From assembly GCA_020636025.1 (NCBI GenBank), contig JACJYQ010000003.1, positions 1 through 64,000 of the forward strand: DNA of 64,000 bases. Direction: 5' to 3'. Numbering within the stretch: position 1 is the stretch's first letter; the number at the start of each line of letters is the position of its first letter. Of this stretch, positions 34,751 to 44,900 are shown one piece after another. The DNA comes from Lewinellaceae bacterium (GTDB lineage: Bacteria; Bacteroidota; Bacteroidia; Chitinophagales; Saprospiraceae). Under the pieces are notes generated by a model. It had not been told where the DNA came from and searched no databases. It saw nothing but the letters and a program-made list of their open reading frames with translations. Position numbers and translations under genes: made by a program.

Positions 34751-35476
34751 TTATTCAGCGGGAATTTCAATGCACTCAATGCCTCCGTCTTCTGAAAAAC
34801 GCCATTTCCCGATGAGCGTTTTGTAATAAGCGTTTTTGGCAAGGTATTCCTGAAATTGCTTGCGAGGAATTCCTCGTGCTCCCAGAGAGCCTAGGTGAAC
34901 AGTTTCGACCTGGCAATCTATGAGTATAAAACCCATTTTTTCCAATGCTCGCACCAGGGTGATAAATCCGGTTTTTGAGGCATTGGTAACTTGGGCAAAC
35001 ATGCTTTCTCCAAAAAAAATCTTGCCTATGGAGACCCCATACAAGCCTCCAACAAGTTCATCATCTTGCCAGACTTCTACGCTGTGTGCCAGGCCTTTTT
35101 CATGTAAATTTCTGTAGCCTTCTACAAAGTCATCTGTAATCCAGGTGCCATCATAAGGGCTCCTGGGAGTGTTGGCGCAATTTCTCATTACCTGTTCAAA
35201 ACAGGTGTCAAGTGTAACCCTGAATTTTTGCTGATTGAAAATGGAGCGCATGCTTTTATGCACTTTCAATTCATTGGGGAATAGGACAAAACGCGGATTG
35301 GGAGCATACCAGAAAAAATCCTGGTCTTCCTGGAACCAGGGAAAAATGCCGCTACAATAAGCGGCTAATAACCTCGCTTCACTTAGGTCGCCTCCTACTG
35401 CCAGTAACCCGGATTTTTCCGCCATGTCAACATTTGGGAAAAAGGTGTCGTCACTATTCAGCAGGAAAACGGGCAT
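34751..35476 (-). CDS. aat: leucyl/phenylalanyl-tRNA-protein transferase
   Basis: A 241-residue enzyme that adds Leu or Phe from aminoacyl-tRNA to proteins with N-terminal Arg or Lys, marking them for ClpAP/ClpS (N-degron pathway). The signatures are intact: GLLAVGGDLSEARLLAAY, GIFPWFQ, WYAPNPRFVLFP, HSVEVWQDDELVGGLYGVSIGKIFFGESMF and LIDCQVETVHLGSLGARGIPR. No clpS is beside it. It is probably transcribed alone, from the 313-bp gap that separates it from proS. Confidence 0.96.
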   Translation of the reverse strand: MPVFLLNSDDTFFPNVDMAEKSGLLAVGGDLSEARLLAAYCSGIFPWFQEDQDFFWYAPNPRFVLFPNELKVHKSMRSIFNQQKFRVTLDTCFEQVMRNCANTPRSPYDGTWITDDFVEGYRNLHEKGLAHSVEVWQDDELVGGLYGVSIGKIFFGESMFAQVTNASKTGFITLVRALEKMGFILIDCQVETVHLGSLGARGIPRKQFQEYLAKNAYYKTLIGKWRFSEDGGIECIEIPAE

Positions 35477-35560
35477 CGGTTAAACTTAGAAATCTTTTCG
35501 GGAATCTGGTTCAGGTGCTGGTTCAGTGCCCCAAAGCTAATCATAACCTAGATTTTCACC

Positions 35561-35722
35561 TATTGACCGGGTGACTAAGAGTCACCCGGTCAATAATCCC
35601 AGGTAAAGCATGGTTTTAATTTGATAATGTGATAATAAGCCAATTTGATAAAGAGCACAAATGACCAAACCTGCCGGCAGCCCTGAAAGGGTGAAATCTC
35701 CCAACACAGGGCTTTTGCCCTG
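35561..35722. repeat. palindrome cluster between proS and aat
   Basis: 35561-35595 is a perfect 16-bp stem with a 3-nt loop (TATTGACCGGGTGACT/AGTCACCCGGTCAATA), core shared with 8801-8843. Then come AATTTGATAA words (35630-35650), CCCTGAAAGGG (35681-35691) and CAGGGC-TTTT-GCCCTG (35707-35722). The 313-bp gap 35477-35789 holds no gene. Confidence 0.7.
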
Positions 35723-35789
35723 TGGATAAACCCAAAATAAGTCACCAGCTCTGAAAGGCTTTAAAGCCTGTTCTTCTTATCAGAGCAAA

Positions 35790-37256
35790 TCAATACGCTT
35801 TCGCAAACAACACCCTCCTCACGCTCGGCTTTCCTGTCAGCACACACTTGCCGGCTTCTTCCTCCCCGTCAATTGGAATACAGCGAATCGTAGCTTTGGT
35901 CTTTTCCTTGATCTCAAGCTCCGTTTCCGTTGTGCCATCCCAATGAGCAGAGATGAAGCCGCCTTTGTTTTCCAACACGCTCACGAATGAATCCCAGTCA
36001 TCCACTTTGGTGATGTGTTCATCGCGATAAGCTTTTGCTTTGTTGTACAGGTTTTGCTGTATCTCATCCAGCAGATTGGATACGTGATCGGCAATGGTGT
36101 CGAGCGGCACACTTGATTTCTCTTTTGTGTCCCGGCGAGCCACTTCCACCTGGTTGTTTGCCAGGTCGCGCTGACCCAGTCCCAGGCGCACTGGAATCCC
36201 GATCATTTCGTATTCGGCAAATTTGAAGCCCGGTCTGTTCTGATCGTCGTTGTCGATCTTCACGCGAACTCCTTTTGCGCGTAGCGCTTTGGCAATTTTC
36301 TCGGCTGCTTCGGTGATCTCTGGCGATGGCTTTGGTATTGGTACAATCACCACCTGAGTGGAAGCGAGTTTTGGAGGTATGATTAGTCCATCATCGTCGG
36401 AGTGTGTCATGATCAACCCGCCGATGAGACGCGTGGAAACACCCCATGAGGTGGCGTATACATATTCCTGCTGGTTCTCCTTGTTGAGAAACTGCACATC
36501 AAATGCCTTGGCGAAGTTCTGACCCAGATAATGAGAAGTGCCTGCCTGAAGGGCTTTTCCATCCTGCATCAGCGCTTCAATGCAATAGGTTTCTTCAGCA
36601 CCGGCAAAGCGCTCGTTGGCTGTTTTTATGCCTTTTATTACAGGCATGGCCATCCACTCCTCAGCAAAGCGCGCGTAAAGATCCAGGATGAGTAATGTTT
36701 CATCCACGGCCTCTTTCTCTGTGGCATGCGCGGTATGTCCTTCTTGCCACAAAAATTCTGTTGTGCGAAGAAACGGGCGTGTGCGCATTTCCCAGCGAAC
36801 CACATTGGCCCATTGGTTGAGTAGCAAAGGCAGATCCCGGTAGCTTTGAATCCAGTCGCGATAGGTATTCCAGATGATGGTTTCAGATGTCGGACGTACG
36901 ATCAGCTCTTCCTCCAGTTTTGCCTCCGGGTCAACGATTACACCACCTCCATTAGGGTCGTTTTTCAAACGATAGTGAGTGACCACCGCACATTCCTTGG
37001 CAAAGCCTTCCACGTGGGCCGCTTCTTTGCTCAGGAAACTTTTAGGAATAAAAAGCGGAAAGTAGCCATTTACGTGACCGGTTTCTTTAAACATGGCATC
37101 GAGTGCATCGCGCATGTTTTCCCAAATAGCAAAGCCATGCGGTTTGATAACCATACAACCCCGAACCGGCGAGTTGTCAGCAAGTCGCGCTTTTTGTACG
37201 ATGTCGAGATACCATTGTGAATAATCTTCTGCTCTGGGTGTAATTTCCTTTGCCAT
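35790..37256 (-). CDS. proS: prolyl-tRNA synthetase (archaeal/eukaryotic-like type)
   Basis: A 488-residue class II synthetase charging tRNA-Pro. The short form without the bacterial editing insertion is recognised from ITPRAEDYSQWYLDIVQKARLADNSPVRGCMVIKPHGFAIWENM, RPTSETIIWNTYRDWIQSYRDLPLLLNQWANVVRWEMRTRPFLRTTEFLWQEGHTAH-type motif 2 (here spanning about 135-185) and the C-terminal ending FAKAY. This type is usual in Bacteroidota. Downstream on the other strand lie the low-complexity exported protein and the FadL-like porin, a neighbourhood I recall seeing in the phylum. Confidence 0.96.
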   Translation of the reverse strand: MAKEITPRAEDYSQWYLDIVQKARLADNSPVRGCMVIKPHGFAIWENMRDALDAMFKETGHVNGYFPLFIPKSFLSKEAAHVEGFAKECAVVTHYRLKNDPNGGGVIVDPEAKLEEELIVRPTSETIIWNTYRDWIQSYRDLPLLLNQWANVVRWEMRTRPFLRTTEFLWQEGHTAHATEKEAVDETLLILDLYARFAEEWMAMPVIKGIKTANERFAGAEETYCIEALMQDGKALQAGTSHYLGQNFAKAFDVQFLNKENQQEYVYATSWGVSTRLIGGLIMTHSDDDGLIIPPKLASTQVVIVPIPKPSPEITEAAEKIAKALRAKGVRVKIDNDDQNRPGFKFAEYEMIGIPVRLGLGQRDLANNQVEVARRDTKEKSSVPLDTIADHVSNLLDEIQQNLYNKAKAYRDEHITKVDDWDSFVSVLENKGGFISAHWDGTTETELEIKEKTKATIRCIPIDGEEEAGKCVLTGKPSVRRVLFAKAY

Positions 37257-37628
37257 AAAACTGTGGATGCTTAATTCTGAGAGTTCAAAAAGTGAATAAA
37301 AGTTCTTATTTTATTAATTTGTGCTGTATTTGGCTTTGGTTAAAGCTTGTTTTGGTTAAAAGCGGGTTAAGTGTTGAACATATTAGTAACCATTATTGGT
37401 TTCAGTTGTCTGAATATATGTCAGAAAAAAATGAAGAATTGTGTTGCTAAAATTAATTCAATTTAAAATTTTAACATATATGTTCTTCTTTTTGGCGACA
37501 TTAACCAAGTTTAACCACCCCAAATCAGGCATTTAAAGTCACATTAACCAAAAAAAGTGCGCAAAGGTAATATTTTTGACCCTAGAAACTTGCGCACCGG
37601 AACACTCGCAAATTCACAATTACATACC

Positions 37629-39002
37629 ATGAAAGTAAAAAATATTGCTTCGCTATGGGTCCTCGCCGTTCTGGCTTCCGTGTCTTTTTCAACAAAGACT
37701 TTTGCCCAGGACGATCTTTATTACGACCCCTCAACAGATGGTCAGACAAACACTGTGACCTACACCAATGATTATACAGAGGAAAATAACGTCACACGTC
37801 GCTATGACAATGACGATTATTATGAAGATGATGATTATGCCTATGAATATTCATCGCGTATCCGTCGTTTTCACCGCCCAGCCAGGGTAGTTGACTACTA
37901 CGATCCTTTCTTCATCGACCTGTATTACTATGATCCTTATTACTCTCCAGGCACAACCATTTACGTGTACAACTACAATGATTACTGGACATGGCGTCGC
38001 TGGCGTCGCTGGAATCGTTGGAATAGCTGGAACAGCTGGGCTTGGGGAGGCTATAACTATGGCTACGGTTATGGCTGGAACAGCTGGGGCTGGAACAGTT
38101 GTTACTCCGGATACAACCCATACTACAACCCCTGGGTAGTGAATAATTACTACTACGATCCATACTGGGTGCATAACGGATACAATCCATACTACGGTGG
38201 ATACTGGAACAGCAACCATTATTATTACAACAATGGTAATAACGGACACTCAGGCGGTGGTTACACGCAGCAAACATATACTGGGCCTCGTCGTGGTGGT
38301 TCCAGTGTGAACCCGGGATACGCCCGTTTGAATGATGGTGGCGGCCGGTTGTCAACCGCTCAGGGCAACGTACCGGTGGTAGCAAAATCTTCCCGTCCTG
38401 GTAGAACAGGTGGTGATTTCGAACCTGCCAGCAAACCGGCAACCAGGGACGCATCTCCTGCTGTTAAAAACTCACGTCTGGGTAATGAACCTGCTAGCAA
38501 TGTACGCCGTTCTGAAAGTTCTCAGCCTGCAAAAGGTGTTGAGCAACCATCTCGCAGAGCTCCTGAAACCAGAACACCAAGTCGTTCCGAGCAGCCTGCT
38601 ACCCGGAATGAAAGTCCAAGCAGACGTTCAAACGAGACTACCCCTTCAACACGCAGAGCAGAGCCGCAGCAAAGTCGCCGCAGTAATGACAATACACCAA
38701 AAGCTACCCGTCGCAGCAATGAATCAAGCAGTCAGGAAGCACGTCCTTCCCGTCGTTCAGATGGTGGTTCATCCAGCCGTGGATACACTCCAAGCCGCAG
38801 CAGCGAAACCCGCTCAAGCAGGAGTAATAACAGCTCCTCAGGTAGTATGAGAAGCAGCTTCCCAAGCTCTAACAAGAGCAGCAGCACGCGTTCTTCTTCA
38901 GGTGGAGGTAGCAGTCGCTCTTCAGGTAATTCCGGTGGTAGCAGCCGTAGTTCCTCAGGTGGTGGCGGAAGTAAAAGCGGCAAATCAGGCCGTGGCAATT
39001 AA
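37629..39002 (+). CDS. exported low-complexity protein: Tyr/Trp/Asn/Gly-rich middle, Arg/Ser-rich tail
   Basis: A 457-residue protein from ATG 37629, chosen because a signal peptide follows (MKVKNIASLWVLAVLASVSF ... TFAQ). Order: an acidic, Tyr/Asp-rich segment (about 28-80); an aromatic segment with WRRWRRWNRWNSWNSW and YNYGYGYGWNSWGW (about 118-205); a Gly/Asn-rich stretch; then a basic Arg/Ser/Pro-rich tail (about 255-450). No catalytic domain is visible. The Arg/Ser tail is low in hydrophobics and probably disordered. The 372-bp upstream gap shows AT-rich sequence and no clear promoter. Its role is unknown; adhesion or matrix formation is a guess. Confidence 0.85.
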   Translation: MKVKNIASLWVLAVLASVSFSTKTFAQDDLYYDPSTDGQTNTVTYTNDYTEENNVTRRYDNDDYYEDDDYAYEYSSRIRRFHRPARVVDYYDPFFIDLYYYDPYYSPGTTIYVYNYNDYWTWRRWRRWNRWNSWNSWAWGGYNYGYGYGWNSWGWNSCYSGYNPYYNPWVVNNYYYDPYWVHNGYNPYYGGYWNSNHYYYNNGNNGHSGGGYTQQTYTGPRRGGSSVNPGYARLNDGGGRLSTAQGNVPVVAKSSRPGRTGGDFEPASKPATRDASPAVKNSRLGNEPASNVRRSESSQPAKGVEQPSRRAPETRTPSRSEQPATRNESPSRRSNETTPSTRRAEPQQSRRSNDNTPKATRRSNESSSQEARPSRRSDGGSSSRGYTPSRSSETRSSRSNNSSSGSMRSSFPSSNKSSSTRSSSGGGSSRSSGNSGGSSRSSSGGGGSKSGKSGRGN

Positions 39003-39223
39003 TTAGTGTAACTTTTCAAATAAGTGTACAAGGATGGGTGGAATTGGTGTAATGCACTTTTCCACCCATTTTTTAAGCACAGATTTGACGGATTTAGGGA
39101 TTACACAGATTGATTTCCCGGAATATTTATTTTCCACAACATTTACTATTTAAAACATGTCGGGATCGGGTTGCCCCAGAATCCTGCCCATTCTATTAAC
39201 TATAAGACATCATTTGACATACC

Positions 39224-40702
39224 ATGAAAAAGATACTTCTTTACTCAATATTCTCCTTGCTGTTTTGTGTCGGACTTTCAGCGCAAACAGAGGGCGATGT
39301 ACTTCGATATTCCTATTTGCAACCTGGAGGAACCGCGCGTTTCCTCGGGACGGGTGGAGCCTTTGGCTCTTTGGGAGCAGATTTTGGATCATTAAGTCAA
39401 AACCCTGCGGGATTGGCCATGTATCGTGGAAACGAACTGGTGGTGACTCCATCCCTGCGTTTTTCAAAAGTAGATGCCCAATTACCTGGCGAACTCTCCA
39501 TAGACGACCGCAAGAGCAGCTTTGCATTCGACAATGTTGGCTTGGTTTTCAATACGACACCAAAAGGACCACGTTGGAAAACTTTCAACTTTGGAATTGG
39601 CATGAACCGCCAGAACAACTTCAATTCATCAATTTTTTACGAAGGAACCGCTAATGGAACCATCGTAACAGGCCTGTTCGAAGACGCACAAAGAACATTG
39701 AACAATGGCGGCACCACTGCTGATTTTTACCCTTTCGACACCAAACTGGCTTTTGATACCGGGGCAATATTCTATGATTCCACCGGGACTTTTACCAATG
39801 ATTTTATCGGAAACACAAATGCACCGGTGAGCAGGTCCCACGCCATTAATACATTTGGTAAAATGAACGAAATGGTGATTTCCTTTGCCGGAAACTATGA
39901 TGAAAAGCTGATGTTGGGTGCAACAGTAGGTATTCCATTTGTAAACTACAGATTAGAAGGTGAGTATATAGAGGAGGATAAAACCAACACAATTGACGCC
40001 TTCAACAGATTGGTATACACAGAATATTTGCGGACTGAAGGAGTAGGCATAAACCTTAAACTGGGCCTCATCTACAAGATCAATCAAATATTCCGGGTTG
40101 GAGCGGCCTTCCATACACCAACGGCAATAAGTTTGACGGATACTTACTCCAGTTCATTCGCCTATGAATACACCTACCAAGGTGATAATTATGGTGGCGA
40201 CCCCGTTTATCCGGATTATGATGGTGTATATGATTATAAATTAATTACTCCATGGAGAGCCTCTGCAAGCGCCTCTGCTGTAATTAATAAAGCCGGTTTC
40301 ATCAGTGCAGATGTAGAGATTGTAGACTATACCACCAATCGCTACAACTTTACAGCAGATGTTTCAAGTCAGGCAAATGAAACAGCTGAACGTGCAGTCA
40401 ACCGGGCAATCCAAAACAATTATCAGCAAGTGGTAAATGTTCGGGTAGGTGGAGAACTGGCTTTGGATAATTTCCGCTTGCGTGCTGGATTAAACCTCCT
40501 GGGTAAGCCACAAAAAGGCGAAACAGGCTTCAACACTGCTTATACCGCCGGAGCTGGCGTTCACAACCAGTCTTTTTACCTTGATCTGGGCTGGCGTCGT
40601 TATATGGGAAGTGGTTCAGTTACTCCGTATTCTGATGCCCCAGTTGCCACTACCGATAATGTGGTGAATGATATATTGCTGACACTAGGGTTTAAATTCT
40701 GA
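39224..40702 (+). CDS. OmpP1/FadL-like outer-membrane porin
   Basis: A 492-residue outer-membrane barrel protein with a signal peptide (ending GLSAQ). The N-terminus GGTARFLGTGGAFGSLGADFGSLSQNPAGLAMYRGNELVVTPSL is the hallmark of the FadL/TodX family (PF03349), which takes up hydrophobic molecules such as fatty acids; some Bacteroidota copies were once labelled hemin receptors. The C-terminal strand ends in LTLGFKF, a terminal aromatic that suits BAM insertion. It follows the low-complexity gene by 221 bp, in which CAGATTTGACGGATT-type repeat sequence lies (39078-39116). Confidence 0.9.
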   Translation: MKKILLYSIFSLLFCVGLSAQTEGDVLRYSYLQPGGTARFLGTGGAFGSLGADFGSLSQNPAGLAMYRGNELVVTPSLRFSKVDAQLPGELSIDDRKSSFAFDNVGLVFNTTPKGPRWKTFNFGIGMNRQNNFNSSIFYEGTANGTIVTGLFEDAQRTLNNGGTTADFYPFDTKLAFDTGAIFYDSTGTFTNDFIGNTNAPVSRSHAINTFGKMNEMVISFAGNYDEKLMLGATVGIPFVNYRLEGEYIEEDKTNTIDAFNRLVYTEYLRTEGVGINLKLGLIYKINQIFRVGAAFHTPTAISLTDTYSSSFAYEYTYQGDNYGGDPVYPDYDGVYDYKLITPWRASASASAVINKAGFISADVEIVDYTTNRYNFTADVSSQANETAERAVNRAIQNNYQQVVNVRVGGELALDNFRLRAGLNLLGKPQKGETGFNTAYTAGAGVHNQSFYLDLGWRRYMGSGSVTPYSDAPVATTDNVVNDILLTLGFKF

Positions 40703-40703
40703 T

Positions 40704-40879
40704 CAATGCAACAATGTATCAATGCGTAATGCAACAATGTATCAATGCGTAATAAGGGTCTAGAAAGTTAAGCATATCGTTGCGTTTGGTGTTGAAAAAA
40801 CACCAAACGCGGCGAAAAAAGGTTAATTTCTTCATTTCGCATTGGTACATTTCGCATTGACGCATTGATACATTGATAA
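40704..40879. repeat. ATCAATGCG-word inverted repeat enclosing a GGCGAAAA palindrome (copy E)
   Basis: Left arm words ATCAATGCGTAATGCAACAA (40703-40752) are answered by TTTCGCATTGACGCATTGAT (40850-40877). Between them 40782-40810 is a 12-bp perfect stem (GCGTTTGGTGTT/AACACCAAACGC) followed by GGCGAAAAAA. Convergent genes flank it, so the palindrome may end transcription. Confidence 0.75.
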
Positions 40880-40881
40880 AC

Positions 40882-41829
40882 TTACTTCTCAAATACAAAT
40901 AGCCTCCCACCTGCTGCTGTTGCCCATCCTTTCCCATTCAATACAAATACATCGGTAAAATCGGCATTGCTTGGTACTGCTTCAACTTGCTGCCAGCTTT
41001 CAGCACCATCATTTGTGTGCCAGAATATACCATTATTACCCACCAGCCAGCCGTTTAGGTCATCAGTAAACCAAATCGCTTTAAAGCATTTGTTTCGCTT
41101 GCCAGATGTACCTCCTTTCCTAAGGGTAACCCAGTTTTTCCCGGCATCAGTTGTTTTTAGAATATCACCTGTATTGCCACAGATATAGCCTGTTTGCTCA
41201 CTAGGGAAATGTACGGAGGTGTAAAAATCTCCGGTCAGATGTAAACGCTCCCAGCTTTTCCCGGCATCATCTGAGCGAATTACCCAGCCGGTTCCTACTG
41301 CCAGGATCACCGAAGGGTTGGCATACCATACTGCTTCCAATTCACCGGCAACTTCATGCAAGGTATCGTGTTGCCAGAATTGATCCGGGCCAAACACCCG
41401 CAATTGTCCGCTGTGATAGCCTTCTCCGCTAACCACTGCTCCAAAGTTATCTGCCGGAAAATGTGCGCATCTTAACCACTGGAAATCCTGTCGCAATATT
41501 TGCCAGCGTTCTTCTCCTGGTGAGCGAAACAACATAAAATCCTGACCGCAAGCATACGCCTGGCCATTTGGACTGCTGCTTATGTGTTCCATTTTGCGGT
41601 TAAGTATGGTGTCTGTATTCCAGGTTTCACCGCCATCTTGTGTGGATAATATGAAGCCTGATTTCCAGGCTGTACCACCACACGCCAAGCCATTTGACTC
41701 ATCTGAAAACCAGACGGCACTTATGTCTTCCTGAACAGGCATTTGAATCTCTCTGAGGGCGGTCAGTGAGATTTTTTCTTTACCGCAGCCAACGAAGAAT
41801 ACAATTATTGGTATTAGGCACCATTTCAT
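40882..41829 (-). CDS. YCF48-like beta-propeller lipoprotein
   Basis: A 315-residue protein from ATG 41829 with a lipobox ending FVGC (Cys near 15). It contains several BNR/YCF48-type repeats: FILSTQDGGETWNT, WVIRSDDAGKSWERL, DILKTTDAGKNWVTL and IFWHTNDGAESWQQV, each followed by a strand with VxFx...GY or GW. The fold is that of HCF136/YCF48, a photosystem II assembly factor; in heterotrophs the role is unknown. Upstream and divergent lies the 41987 gene. Confidence 0.85.
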   Translation of the reverse strand: MKWCLIPIIVFFVGCGKEKISLTALREIQMPVQEDISAVWFSDESNGLACGGTAWKSGFILSTQDGGETWNTDTILNRKMEHISSSPNGQAYACGQDFMLFRSPGEERWQILRQDFQWLRCAHFPADNFGAVVSGEGYHSGQLRVFGPDQFWQHDTLHEVAGELEAVWYANPSVILAVGTGWVIRSDDAGKSWERLHLTGDFYTSVHFPSEQTGYICGNTGDILKTTDAGKNWVTLRKGGTSGKRNKCFKAIWFTDDLNGWLVGNNGIFWHTNDGAESWQQVEAVPSNADFTDVFVLNGKGWATAAGGRLFVFEK

Positions 41830-41947
41830 ACAGTAAAGGTAAATAATCGGCATTTGCGGAACCTCAGCAAGGCCAGTGAAAGCAACATATTATCAAATTA
41901 TCCTATTATCACATTATCGAATTAAATCCATACTGCCGCAGGCATGG

Positions 41948-41955
41948 TATATTTG
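41948..41955 (+). promoter_or_regulatory. -7 promoter element for the 41987 gene
   Basis: TATATTTG, an exact TANNTTTG match, 31 bp before ATG 41987. It lies inside the upstream in-frame extension, supporting the shorter protein. Confidence 0.55.
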
Positions 41956-41986
41956 TGTCAATTACCCATTGCTGAAAACATACATT

Positions 41987-44900
41987 ATGCGTAAGTTTCT
42001 ATTCATCCCTTTCCTTTTCTCTATTTCGGTTTTAGCTGCTCAGAACTACAAACCCGAATATTACCAGAACCAGTACGAACCACAGGCACAAAAGAAGATT
42101 GAGGTAAATTGTTACGTCAGGAAAGTGGACGCAGCAACTGCTGCCTTCAGGCGAGGAGATTTTCGGGCTGCTCAGCGATTGTTTGAAGAAGCAAAAACTT
42201 GTCCGGAAACAAAGAGCAGTTCCAGAAGGTCAAGAGATCTGGATGCAAAGATCAACAACTGCAAGGCTCAATTGGAGCGAGGCATATCAAGAGATGTCAA
42301 TACCAGAAATGCCGGGATTGAAATAACTGGCCGGCGTTTTATCAGAAGTAAGGTTTTTACCAGAAATGTAGATCCAAATTGCTTTCAAATCACCGTTAAG
42401 GAGGCAGAACGCGCTTTTCGGGATAGTTGCTGGGATGATGCTGCCAAATTGTATCGCGCAGCTAAAACCTGTCAGGACGCCAGTCAGACAGACCGTGAGC
42501 GGATGAATGCAAAAATAGAGGCCTGCCGTGAAGCTGCTGAGGATGAGCTATTACAGAAGGAGCAACAAGCCATACGTTCCGCCAGGCATGCATTGGCAGC
42601 CGGCTTGTCTGATGATGTGTTGGATTTATTGCGTCAAGGCAATCGTTCACTGGCCTGGCGATTGGGTGATTTTGCCAATTTTTACATAGCACCCGATGAC
42701 AATCCAGATTGTTTGGATGCTATGTACACCACCTATTATTACGAACAGCCTGCCAATGAAAACGAGATCATAAACCCGCCATTTGGGTACCATCTATATG
42801 ATGAATTATCGCTGGATGCCCAGTTGAAGTTTCTCAATATTGACGAAATGCAACTGGTTGTGTACAATCCAGCAGACAAAAAGGTCATGATTTGGCAGTT
42901 TCCTGATTTCCAGTCACAGGATTTATCGTGGGGAAAACTGAAAGACCCCATTGGCTTTGATGCCGCCCCGGATGGGAGCGCCATGTTGTACGGAAGAAAT
43001 TATTTTTATCTGGAAGGTCCGGAGGCAACCATACCCGTTCAGCGTGTCAAAAACTATTGTTTTGGAGATAGCGATGAAAGCCTCCTGTTTTTTTACGAGG
43101 AAGAAGGTGTTGGAATAAAGATATTTAGTGAGGAGAGCATGTCCCGCATTCAAAAATCGCAAAACCCGAAATACGATAAAATGAACCGTGTCCAGTCTGC
43201 TTCGGATGCAATTCCCATTGGAAACAGTTTGTTGGCTATGCAGTATTACAAGGGTGAATTGTGGCTTGGATACCCGGATCGTGTAGAAATACTGGATGTC
43301 AATGCAGATAACCTGGCGGTGAACAGCCGTAAAATTTATCAATTACAGGATTCAATACTTTGGAATTCCGGAGTTGTAAGCATGAGACTTTTCCCTGAAG
43401 CCAAAAAAGTAATTATCGGGAATGAAGGCGAAAGTCTGAGTTTCGTAATCAATAGTGCCAGTGTTCCGGATGGGCCAATAAGTCCAGAAGAAAATATCCA
43501 GGGTGATGTCAGAGATTGCCATTACATCAACGGCCATCTGCTTGCCGTTACAACGGAGCTGACTGAAGGTACCTGGGATGAGATTATGACTGTGAGGGAA
43601 TTGGCAGAGGAGCCTGTAATATTAAACAGGTTTTACACCAATTCGGGCAGCACTACCAGATCGGCCACCATATCGCTGGACGGTCGCTGGCTTGTTGCAC
43701 AGGATATGAATGGCAAAGTCATTGTTTGGGCTTTAAAGGATAGTACGGTCTCTCCTCCCGTCCCTTTCAAATCTATCCTTGGAGATCAGTTCAGTGCCGA
43801 CGGGAATCATCTGTTTTCAAAGCAAAACAACGAATTTAAAGTATATGATCTGGACGATATTGACAGTGGTGCTGAAAAGACTTACGAAACAATATTAGAT
43901 CCGATTGTCCCAGAAGGGAGATCTAATGAGTGGGCTGTTTACTTCAGCTCATTTTCCAGGCTATCTGTGCAAAATTTTCATTCCGGTCAGCAGCATTTTT
44001 TTGATGTTGAAGGATTGCTTTCCAGCGTACCATATACACTGGACAAGGAGGAGGCAAGTTTTTTTGCTTACTCACCAACATCGGGAGTTGTGCGTATTTG
44101 CTCACTCACGGATGGAGCTATTGTATCCTCTCGTGATTTTGGCGGTCAGATAACTCAATTAAAATTCATTCCCGGAACAGAGCAGATTTTGGTTGTTTCC
44201 AGGTCATCGGGTGGTCGGTACACAGTAAAAGTCTGGAATTATGTAAAAAGTGATGAGCCTCTGAAAGTATTGCGTTTGCAGGATTATACGGTGCGGTATG
44301 TAAGGGTTTGTGATCAAGGGGATAAAATCGCACTGTGCAATACCGAGGACATACGCATTTTCTTGCTGGACAATTTGAATGATGAAAATGTGGTAATCAA
44401 GCCATCAAAGAGCAATTTTATCATCGATATTGAATTCAGGCCTGATGGCCTGGCATTGGTATCCAGCGATGATGAAGGGGATATCAGTATTTGGGATGTT
44501 TCGGATGGGAAATCGTTGCTGAATGTTTCCAATACCTGGGAAGGGAAAAAATATTCAGTTAGCAGGCTGGCGTTTGCTTACGGCGGCTCTCGCCTTCGTG
44601 TGCTGTCCAGTGTTAATGATCTGGTGATGACCGTTGATCTGGACCCAATAAGTCTACGCGATGTGGTTCAATCGGGAAGCCGTTGGCTAACATCTTTTAG
44701 TTCCAAACAAATCAGGGATTACAACCTGGAGATAGCTTTCAAATATCCAGGCAACTTCGACAGGCTGGCCAGCTCAGGTGATTTGCCGCTGATCCGATCA
44801 TTTTTTCAATATTTCAGGGAACAATCAATCAGCAGCAATAACATTGATCAGGTTCGCAGCTATTGTGATCGTGCCTATTTTCTGTTCGAAAAACTGGATT

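Noticed and set aside
37851..38454. Long minus-strand open frames inside the low-complexity gene
   Set aside because: They are shadows of biased codons in the 37629-39002 gene; the translations are low-complexity and lack any start signal or family likeness.
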